Source: Letharia columbiana
Taxonomy: Eukaryota > Ascomycota > Lecanoromycetes > Lecanorales > Parmeliaceae
Reading direction: 5' to 3'
Assembly (NCBI RefSeq): GCF_014066305.1
Contig: NW_023501100.1
Span: forward strand, 175,001 to 239,000
DNA length: 64,000 bases
A program made the position numbers and the translations under genes. Position 1 is the stretch's first letter, and every line of letters begins with the position of its first letter. Under the pieces are notes generated by a model. That model had not been told where the DNA came from and made no database searches. It worked only from the letters and a program-made list of their open reading frames with translations. Below are positions 55,393 through 64,000 of the stretch, one piece after another.

Positions 55393-57416
55393 ACACCGGT
55401 CCAGGGATATGATACTGTCGGCGCAATTTGAGCTGCTGGAAATGGGAATGTGGTGAGCATGGCTCGGATAGGTTTATATCGGTCTGGAAGGGAGGTCATC
55501 CGTGTGCTCGGCTGAGTACCTTGAGTCAGCTTACAATGTTGGTTGCTCGTGTCACTAAATCACGTGCTGTCGAATGTAATAATGGTGTGCAGTCAATTTG
55601 CCCAAAAATTAGTAACGAAAAAAGATTTCACTTGTCAAATGACTCAAGCGATCTGTTCCGTGTACCAGAGAGCCTGTGCTGCAGACGACTAAGATTTGAG
55701 TGATGAGCGTGATTCAAGTGCCGTTTAGACAGTCGATAGGGCTGCCCTTGCTGGGGTGTCTTCGATGAGGCCCGGATACTGCAACAGGGCCATTAGAGCA
55801 CTCCTGGCCAGCACTCGAGAATGGAGCCGTGGGGGAAGTGTGTGTACGGGGTGGTGGAGCAGACTCCAGGATGGGACAGGCGGATCACCAACTCACATCT
55901 ACACAACCAAATGGGCAACACCGCTCAGCCTTTGCTCGGATGCATCAAGTTGCACTGGGCAAGGGGCTGGGAAGGCTCCAGTCTTTGAGGAGGGTGGATG
56001 TTCGAAGTCGGACACGGGGAAGATCTTTCGGTTCTTCGCACTTTTGCAAGGATAGTTTCGTGGACTTTTGTTCATATACAGGCTCTTCTCGTTTGAAAGA
56101 AAAATTCTCTGAGGCCTGACAAGCCACTGCTTCCAAAAACGACATCAAGCTGGGCTCGGGGGTATCGATAGAGAACTCAACAAGGGTAAGCTCGATGACA
56201 GAGGTTCCAATGTACGAGCTGTGTTTTAATTGAGAATCTGTACAGCTCCTCAGCCAGAACTTGAGTGTACGCTGATGCGCTGATGAGGTATTAGGCATTT
56301 CTGGTTGTGGTCGTAAATTCAATTAACAGCTTTTACTTCCTGCTTTGTTGGAGCGCACGCGTAGACAGACAGGGGATTCACTTACGCTGAAGCTGTTTCA
56401 TTGCAAGCATTTTGATTCTTGTCGTGGATTCAAAATACATACAAATGACTTGGAGACTTAGCTAGAAAGCCTACTGGTAGCGAAGTTTCGTGACGACGAG
56501 TAGAGAACCAGTGAGGGTATACAGTATGTTGAAAATGATATTGACGGTGAACTCAATGACGCTGTAAAGTTGGGGCATCAGCGCCCATGTATATAGTATG
56601 ATATTATACGACCGAGTAGGTGGCTTTCTTTAGCAAGTGGGCTGTCCGCAGGTACCTGCCTGTAGGCGCCGCCTGTTCCAAATCTCCCGCGCATTCCTCC
56701 GCGTCGAAACACAATGGTAGGCCCGCGCCCATTCCGAAAGCCAGCTGTAGAGGATTGATGAACAGGACCAACAGGCACCAGATTATTTGATCGACTCCAT
56801 GATGGCAATGTTCTTGGAGATTAAATACGGGAGAGAAGATTCCCGGAATATTATGAAGGTCCTTGAGTGAAAGGAGAGGGCAATGCTTCTATGCAGCATT
56901 TTGTTCATCGGAAAGCAGATCTCGACGACTACGAGCCAAAAAAAAGGTAGTACGCCCACCTCCACAAGCCATCGAACCCAATGCGACACTGTTCAGTGCG
57001 ACCGTGACGGAAAAAATCGCGAGACCTCTTCAGATGCGAGTGGTTCACTCGCACTTCTTGAAATTGGTGTTGGGAAGAAGGAAAACTTCGAATATCGCCC
57101 TAGACGAATTCTTCACATTGGCACCGCCATAGTCATAGTCTCATGAAGGGAAGCGCACACTCTGTTCCAGGGAGCTAGGTCATTGTCTGGGCCGAGGTGT
57201 TCAGGTCCAACCATGACTGAAAGTTTTGCACGACGTGGACTCCTCTCGTCTTGCCTAGAAGATAATTTTTGTGGGTGTCTCTGGGAACCAGAACAGGAAG
57301 TCTCACAGGCGCATGTTTCGATCTTATCGGGGTACTTCAAGCTCTTGTGGATGTTCCTCGGCACTTCGCTCTTGCATGGTCCGTATTTTACCCTCTCCCT
57401 CTTCTGCCGACATCTC
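55393..57416. other. Intergenic, no gene recognised
   Basis: About 2 kb downstream of the helicase gene. Many short frames on both strands but no motif, repeat or splice-consistent gene that I can support. Confidence 0.4.
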
Positions 57417-57885
57417 CTACCTTTCTCGTGCGCTTGCTACTTCATATCTTCTCTCTCGAGCCTCCACTTCATATTTCCGACTTTTTTTAGCTTCTAACTC
57501 GGCCTTTTGTAGAAGATAAGGTTGCGTGTCTTCCCAGGACTGGCCGTCTTTTCGTGACGTTGTAGTCTTGTCATTTACCGATTTTTGACCTTTCCGGCGT
57601 CTATACCACAAAAAGGAGCCAGCTAGGAAAAGAGCAAGAACAACAACCGGAACTACGACTACCAATGGCCACCTTGGTGTACGTTGGTAAGCTAGGGGAA
57701 GATAGTGGCGTGGGGTTTGCCGTTGGTAGTGATGACATTGGCGATGGCGATGATTTCGATGTTGAAGACGTGTTTATTGACCGAAGGCTCGCTACGATTG
57801 CTGGAGCCGCAATGTCAATAATCTTTGCGCCTTCGGCAGTCGTCAAAAATACGTCGCAGCTATCGAAACCTAAGAGATTTTTCAT
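57417..57885 (-). pseudogene. Single-pass membrane protein, probably frameshifted
   Basis: Upstream on the minus strand lies a Ser/Thr/Pro-rich, luminal-type region (INTSSTSKSSPSPMSSLPT and PTPLSSPSLPTYTKVAIG). Immediately after, but in a different frame, comes a strong membrane helix (VVVVPVVVLALFLAGSFLWY) followed by RRRKGQK and a charged tail ending ERRYEVASARER. This order is typical of fungal wall-sensor-like proteins with a short cytoplasmic tail. The two parts meet at about 57662-57668 with no splice signals, so loss or gain of one or two bases is the simplest reading. More upstream exons may lie at 57882-58127. The function is unknown. Confidence 0.45.
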
Positions 57886-59714
57886 TTGTGATGCAGCGGT
57901 TCAATGAAAGGAGATCGGATTGGCCGTAGCTGTTTCCATGATCGAGTACTGCGGTGAGATCGAGATAGAAGAGCCCGAAGTCGTGACGCATATGTCATTC
58001 GATATGAATGCTGACAATATTGAATACGCCGTGAAGAGTATACAGACATTCGGCTTCGTCTCTGTTCAATCTTGTCAGTGGAGAGTGCGCTGCGAGGATA
58101 TATAGACTCACTACATACTGGTGTCATCTACTAGAACTTCAGTGTAGGCTGGACTAGAGTGCAGCCATCGCCTGTGATCCGTGTGTCAGAATTAGTAGCA
58201 TGTGTTTCATGAAATGATTGTCAATGCACACCACAGCAGCGGCGTCATCGATTGGCCAGTATCAAGCCCGGCTAATAAAAGGTATCTGCAGTATCAAGCG
58301 CGAAGTCGTCACGGATAATGATAAACGGAATTCAGACTGAGAGAGCAACGATTTTCTTGCGACTCCAAGACTTGAGATAGAAGCTCTTGAAGCGTCGTGG
58401 TGGGGACCAACGAGGGACTGGAGTGATTGTATCCTGGTTCCACGCTATAGATTTCATTCACTAGCTTGCATCCATGGTGCTGGCAGCTAGGGGAGCCTGC
58501 GTTGATTTTCGCTTACGAAGAAGGCCTAGCGCGAATCCTTCGCAGAAGAAGAAGGACCAGCAGTTCTACTGAGAAGGCCACGGTACGGGGCGTATTTAGC
58601 GGGTGTTCTGGGTTGCAGACGTCGTTCGCCCGGATATGACTTCTTCGGTCCAAGGATGGTCGGATCTTCTCGCTCTTTCCGTTGCTATCCTAGCCTAGGC
58701 TCTTGCATGCCCTATATCTTGTTCCATCTTCCGTGTTCTGCTGCCTTTTAAGCTCTTCACGTACCGTCTCGATGTCCTACCTCCTATCTTCCGTCGTTAG
58801 TGCTCCTCGCCCTCTAAGTCAGCTTAATTTGATGTTGTGCTTCTTCCGATCAACAGCCAACGCTTTACATTTTTTCTCGATGCAATATCGACCAAGGCCT
58901 TCTTGGCATCTTTGGCCAATGAAAACGGAAAGTTCGTTTCAGATTTTGACCTAAAAAAAGGGGGAGACAATTTCACACCATATTCCCGCTTCGAACGATA
59001 TTTAAGTCAAGATTCCTTTTCTCTTTGCACGCAATGACAAAGATGAAGACTACTTCATCCTATCGTAGCGAGATGATCGCTGTCTCATACAGGGAGAAAA
59101 TACAATCTTCGCACGGCTCATGTGGTGATACCCCTACTCTTTCAACCCGTGGAACCGATCTGACCTTCCACATGCCACTCACTGGTGGTCGCCTAATCGA
59201 GGAACCAAGTCACCAAATACTTAAGGACAAATATTGAGAAAGCGAGAAGCATGTATTCTGCACGCAGAGCGAAGACACTCGAAGCGTAAGACTGCGCTCG
59301 ATCCGTAGCGATCTTGTGCATGTGAAGAAGTCAATCCATGCAGGTCCAAAATGGAATTTTGCGCCAAGACAGATGGGTCCTTTCCGAAAGTCCTGCCCGA
59401 ACAAATTGCCCTGCACCTGCCGAAACTATGAGTATCAGACGCGTTAAAGAAATCACCCCCACTGATATCACATGCAACACACGAATTCCAGCAGATGCGT
59501 TTGAGCCAGTTGACCTCAAAATCGAAGGTTCATGAGCCATTAACACAATACTCTACTGCTAAGTACTTCCTCGTCGACTAGAATATTCCTTTCTTCAACA
59601 CACTTACCAGCACGACTCATTGACCCCTGACTTTTCCAATTATAATTTCCTCCTTTTCGCGAGTACTAGTGCGGAATGATGAATACTACGCCGCTCTGAT
59701 CCGTCACAACTAAT
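57886..59714. other. Intergenic, no gene recognised
   Basis: About 1.8 kb. Possible 5' parts of the membrane-protein relic lie up to 58127. The rest has short unassigned frames only. Confidence 0.4.
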
Positions 59715-61178
59715 ATGTCACATGCTCTACACATGTCGCCACTGGCACTTTACATCGAGCAAGTCTCCGGTCAGCAGCCAGTGTGTCCATGTCCGGATCC
59801 AAGAGTGACTACATATCCACCTTCGCCTCCAAAGAATCTAATATTTGACTCGCTTCACTCCACACCGATGCTCGACAATACCCGAACAAATCGGATTCTA
59901 GTCTACCCCGGATCCTTCAACCCACCCCATCGAGGCCATCTCCACCTCCTCAAGCATGTGTTCCTACGTGGCGTCCATGATCTCAACATCATAGCCGCCA
60001 TCATTCACCCCGGAAGCGACAGGTGCGTGTCTAAAAAGGTCCAAGCAGCAGATGGGAAATTCATGTTCGGTAGAGATGAGAGATGCCTTTTATGGAAGCA
60101 AGATCTGTGTTTCCCATCATGGGCGTGGGTGTACGAAAGCAGTACGACCCCATTTACGACCTTCTTGGAGCGACTCATTCTAGCGACCAAGAAAGACGGT
60201 TTTTCACTTGAGTTCGTGCCTTTATACGGCGCCGGTATGGGATCGCCTAGCAGCCCCCCTGGCCCCGTGTACGGTTGTAAGACAGTCATCTTGAGTGATG
60301 CGGCAAGAGCGGCTGACTTTCAACGCTCCTCGGGCCGCCTGAGAGATTTCTTCGGATGCACCAAGTGGAGAAGGATCCGTGTCGACCAGGATGAACTTCG
60401 GCGTCATGCGAGGGCAATGGCACGCTATGCGTTGGAGTACATGAAGACGGTTAACAGAGGAGAAGCCTTGGGTATGTTGAACGATGGTATGTACGAGAAA
60501 CGATCCATTCACATTGGCTGTTCAACGCTGAGATATCCCGGCACAGGTCCTGGTTACGTGGAAAAAGCCACAGAGAAAATTGTTGCCAAAGCAACAGAGG
60601 AACTGAAAGCCGTCATAACATGCCGACGAGAAGTGGGAGGCCGGACACTTACTCTGCGCTTTGTGAAATGCGAAGACGTTGACTCCAGGGCGGAATACAA
60701 CGACATCAGCTCAACGATCTTGCGTAAGGCTATGAGAGAGAAAAAGGGGGTCAAGCTGAAAGAAGCGCTGGATTGGATGGCCCTCAGCCCGCACCTTCTC
60801 TGGCGGTACCAAGCTCCTTGGATTGACAAAGCCAGGCTCGGGACGGGCTGTTGCACCAGTTTCCAAGCGTTGACTGAAGAATTCCGGGTGCCTGAAGAAT
60901 CTACGTTCTTTGAAAAACCGCCGTCGCTTGAGGAGCTCGGGCTAGTTGAAGCGGTTCCTTCGTCACTTGAGAAGCCTCCACCGCTTGAAGACACTACGTC
61001 GCATGATCTATCTCCATCTTTCGAGGAAACCCAGTCACTTGATGATTCCCTTTTGCGAAAGGAGCCTTCGGGTATGACTAATAAGAAGAGGCGTTTTTCA
61101 GAGACTGAGCTCGAAACTTGGCGGTGTATGAATAGTCTTTGCCGAGGACGGGGAGGTTTTTTGAGAGTCACTCGGTGA
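59715..61178 (+). CDS. NMNAT/cytidylyltransferase-like nucleotidyltransferase
   Basis: An intronless gene of 487 residues. The nucleotidyltransferase signature is clear: ILVYPGSFNPPHRGHLHLLKH contains the GSFNPPHxGH motif (HxGH) that binds ATP in NMN/nicotinate mononucleotide adenylyltransferases and their relatives. A C-terminal ISSTILRKAM block, the second conserved site, appears near residue 337, after EYND. The distance between the two sites, about 270 residues, is much longer than in true NMN adenylyltransferases, and the tail is a Pro/Glu/Ser-rich extension (EKPPSLEELG, EKPPPLEDTT, SLEETQSLDD-like pattern). It may act on a different substrate. The start at 59715 gives a 60-residue leader before the domain; ATG 59868 is an alternative. 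Confidence 0.75.
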   Translation: MSHALHMSPLALYIEQVSGQQPVCPCPDPRVTTYPPSPPKNLIFDSLHSTPMLDNTRTNRILVYPGSFNPPHRGHLHLLKHVFLRGVHDLNIIAAIIHPGSDRCVSKKVQAADGKFMFGRDERCLLWKQDLCFPSWAWVYESSTTPFTTFLERLILATKKDGFSLEFVPLYGAGMGSPSSPPGPVYGCKTVILSDAARAADFQRSSGRLRDFFGCTKWRRIRVDQDELRRHARAMARYALEYMKTVNRGEALGMLNDGMYEKRSIHIGCSTLRYPGTGPGYVEKATEKIVAKATEELKAVITCRREVGGRTLTLRFVKCEDVDSRAEYNDISSTILRKAMREKKGVKLKEALDWMALSPHLLWRYQAPWIDKARLGTGCCTSFQALTEEFRVPEESTFFEKPPSLEELGLVEAVPSSLEKPPPLEDTTSHDLSPSFEETQSLDDSLLRKEPSGMTNKKRRFSETELETWRCMNSLCRGRGGFLRVTR

Positions 61179-62278
61179 CATTTGTTGATCGTCGGCTGCT
61201 CGGAACACAGATCCACCAACAAAGCCTCTCACGATTATCATCTCAGAGGCCGTCACCATTTGCTTGGTCATTTTATGATAGGGGCGAGAGCGCCACGCGT
61301 CTTGCGGAACGTCTGAATCAGACGATGTATGCTTCCTAGGACTTTTCACATGCACAGCTTGATGCACGGCGAACTCAGAGGCCTGGTTTTAGTAATAGAG
61401 AGACCTCACACTTGCTCGAAGATCCACATATCCTGAGATAGGGAGTCCAACGCGCAATGAAGCGTGTCGCAAGCGCCGGAACGAGGCGAGTCTGTGAGAT
61501 CTTCTGTTTCGCTCGCCCTCTGTCCATATCTCAGCACCAGTTCTATCACATGCTATGGCACAAAATTTATTCGCGCCTCTACCCAATTCGCGGAGGCTCA
61601 CTGCAAGTGTGGCCGGCGTAATCGTAATTCAAGGTGTTACGATGCAAAAATCGACTGATGGAGGTGACAGTACGGCGATAGTTGTCTTTGCATTTTCAAC
61701 ACGTGATAATTTCGCATAGGGGGGCGCGCTTCATGGAGAGAGACGCGACGGTGGTCGGAGCCATATTGTGTGTCTGTGTTTGTAGTATTGCTACCCGTAG
61801 GCACAGAGGGTTGATCCCGGGACGAATATGCCGCATGGGCTCTGAGTAGATAGGATTTACTGTTCGGTGAACTCGTGTAGAATGGAGGGGGGGGAGGAAG
61901 AAGAAGAAGAGGAGAAGGGTCCTGCATGCGTAGTAGCTGCTGCTATGCTGTAGACACTGTGATGGTTTTCATTGCGTTGATGATTGATGCTGTTGTTATT
62001 CCTGTGATTGATTCCCCACTGATTGTTCCTCCATAGTCCCACGATCGCATGGAGAGTGAGAAGCTTGATCTGTACCCACAACAGGAGGGTTTCTCACTTG
62101 TCATTCTTGTGACACACGTTGTCCGCTCACTCCTTGGAAGAAGAGACGATGCTCTCTTTTCAACCAGATTTGATTGGTCGAAACCGACACCTAAGACATG
62201 AGAAAACAGAATAACCGCAGCCCAATGATAGAAAATGTCCAGTACCGAAAATAATGTCCCTCCAGTATCATTCATACC
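61179..62278. other. Intergenic, no gene recognised
   Basis: About 1.1 kb. It contains a GGA/AAG purine run at about 61880-61918. No gene recognised. Confidence 0.4.
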
Positions 62279-63725
62279 TTAGCCCTCATTACTTTTTGTC
62301 GATTGCACAGTCACATCGGTCCGCACCTCAATCCCATCCCTAGCCCGTCGGCTCGCCGTCTGCATCTCAATGTCTTCTTGGTCATTTATTTTGCGTCCCC
62401 GTGAGTCTGTACCAGCGATTCCATGAAGTTGCTGTATACCCGAGAAGCCGTATGCCGCATCAGACAAAGACATGAAATTGCGCTGACTGTCGCTGGGGCT
62501 TGTTGGCTGTCCAAGGGGCTGAAAAATTGCTGACGGCTGACCTCGTGTCCAAGATCTGCCATAGGCTTTGCCTCTGGAGCCCCGTACAGGGGGGTCTGGC
62601 TCACCCGAGATAATAAGGGATAGAATTGGTCGAAGAGAGGGGAGACAAGCTGTGACGCTGTTTAGCTCCATCGTTTGTAGCGCGGACATGAACGCCATAC
62701 CAGCGACGATTGCCATATTGCTCTCGGCAAGACTCCAACTAACCAAACTTGCGGAGTTGTAGTCTACGTCCAGGGAAATGGTATCCAATTTGACGATAAT
62801 TGTAAGGCGAACAATCGAGATCACTGTAACACTGATTTTGGGTTAGGAAAATGACTGCCAAAGTTATACGGTATGGGAATCTCACGACTTACAAGCCACC
62901 AAGCATGAACGTACCCGCCAATACTATCTTTTGCGAGGTTGTCGCGTGTAAGCGCCAGATGTACGGAACCGGCAGTAAAAGCAGTGCAAGATCCGTCACG
63001 ATGTTGGGGACCGAGTTGCCGAGAAAAAAATACTTTGTGTTGAGGCACTTTGCGTGTATACCTTTATTCCAAAATCCCGAGATCGGAGTACATTGAAGCA
63101 CGGTAATCAGTAGCTTGTGAGTCTTGGGTCAGCGAATACCATTCGAACGGATGAAGGCACTTACAACGGCGATCTCCCAGCATATCGTGACAGCTCCCAG
63201 TATACAGCACGGAACACGAATTGAGGCTCTGAAGAGCCTCCAATAAAATGCCAAAATGGAACATTTGACGACGCCGATAGTTAGAAAGTAGAGAATTTCT
63301 CCTGTGAAAAAGTTCTTGCCGAACGTGGTTAAATAATCCTTTGGAAGAATTTCGAAGTGGTGCCCAAACCCTTGGTGGAGCCCTATTGTATGCTTCTTTA
63401 GTAATCTGTCAAGACCCCATTGACGAAGACTTTGGCAATCATACAGACGATTACAACGGTGAAGAAACCAGTAGCGAGCAACTGTCAGAAGAGTCAGCGC
63501 CTGGAGGAAGATTGGGTCTGTGTGCCTATTGTGATCTCTCACTAATGCCACAACTGCAGTCCAATCATCCACCCAGATTTCGGCTTTCATCAGCCTTCTC
63601 GCCCACAATCGCAACGCTACAGCTACCGCCGCCATGACGTATGTGGTTATGGCGGCTGCATAGCATTGGGGTGCTTCGCTCGCGTATTTGCCCACGACCG
63701 TGGGGACAGGGGAAATGGAAGACAT
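62279..63725 (-). CDS. Fungal rhodopsin-domain integral membrane protein (SAT4/Pth11-like)
   Basis: Five exons with consistent phase: 63725-63543, 63481-63445 (37 bp), 63382-63165, 63113-62893, 62831-62279, giving 403 residues. All introns are GT...AG (51-62 bp); the third exon starts after a TTACTAA branch. Seven hydrophobic segments are visible, with the family blocks DDWTAVVAL, LHQGFGHHFEILP, FTGEILYFLTIGVVKCSILAFYWRLF, CTPISGFWN, PNIVTDLALLLLPVPYIWRL and GGFVTVISIVRL. The hydrophilic C-terminal tail of about 120 residues is variable, as usual. This family resembles Pth11-type receptors and SAT4; roles are mostly unknown. Confidence 0.88.
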
Positions 63726-64000
63726 CGCAAAACAAGAAATGAATGACAAGTCGAATTGAAGGAAAAGCAGGAAGGAAAGGAAGGCTGGACATGGTTAGAG
63801 AGTCGTCATCGATGAATTCGACTGCAGACTCGTGGCACGTACACATAGCAGGCAAGTAAGATTGTCAAGCTGAATGCAAAGGTGGCATTGACGGCTCGGA
63901 GACAATTCCCTCTAAATTATGGAAGAATCGCAACTAGAAGATGGTAGAGGTGGGTGACCATTTTTCAGGTGGGTTGCCGTTTCTACCTAGGTGGCTGACC
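63726..64000. other. Upstream flank of the rhodopsin-domain gene
   Basis: The last 275 bp of the window hold the promoter side of the membrane-protein gene. No other feature is seen. Confidence 0.4.

Noticed and set aside
1..64000. tRNA or rRNA genes
   Set aside because: Scanning for the T-loop sequence GGTTCGAATCC-like and paired A-box patterns by eye gave no cloverleaf; a covariance-model search could still find one.

Overview
The window comes from the nuclear genome of a filamentous ascomycete (Pezizomycotina; I would guess Dothideomycetes, from general resemblance only). The evidence is genes with short GT...AG introns of about 45-150 bp and CTAAC-like branch sites, fungal-only families (HET domain, UstYa/DUF3328, fungal rhodopsin-domain membrane proteins, DHA1-type MFS), and a 3.3 kb AT-rich block that looks like repeat-induced point mutation (RIP). 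I saw no bacterial features, tRNA or rRNA gene.

The most interesting part is 3.5-12.7 kb. A minus-strand gene (3516-4330) encodes a signal peptide followed by 14 copies of a 15-residue unit, KR-EDEISGRYGDPKI. Each copy starts with a Kex2-type Lys-Arg site and carries one Tyr. Most differences between copies are silent in this frame only. This is the layout of a fungal ribosomal-peptide (dikaritin/ustiloxin-type) precursor. On the far side of the RIP block lie two plus-strand genes (10049-11183 and 11845-12641) for UstYa-family proteins, each with one membrane helix and two HxxHC motifs, the enzyme family that oxidatively cyclises such peptides. Together they look like an undescribed peptide cluster that has been split by a transposon relic. 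The precursor has two indels that cancel in frame but enclose a TGA. A secreted-protein gene next door (12813-13974) has also decayed.

Housekeeping genes follow: SRP19/SEC65 (14.7-15.6 kb), the GPI-anchor glycosyltransferase GPI3 head-to-head with the ribosome-biogenesis helicase DBP6 (15.8-19.8 kb), a GNAT acetyltransferase, and a mitochondrial citrate-type carrier (24-24.8 kb).

From 21 to 38 kb the window is accessory and partly ruined: a broken MFS transporter, an intact HET-domain gene, a fused relic of an alpha/beta hydrolase and a FAD monooxygenase, a MITE-like palindromic element with an 11-bp target duplication, dispersed repeats, an F-box gene, a frameshifted ankyrin gene and a frameshifted caspase-like gene. 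One intact housekeeping gene sits inside it: a complex I B15-type subunit made of four small exons.

From 38.7 kb to the end most genes are intact: SAP18, an NmrA/isoflavone-reductase-like enzyme, a hydrophilic stress-type protein, the rRNA methyltransferase RCM1/NSUN5, a 1977-residue NFX1-type zinc-finger helicase (ZNFX1/Hrr1/SAD-3-like, an RNA-silencing family), an NMNAT-like nucleotidyltransferase and a five-exon rhodopsin-domain membrane protein. Splice sites were placed by eye from reading frame, GT/AG and branch sites; no transcript data were available.
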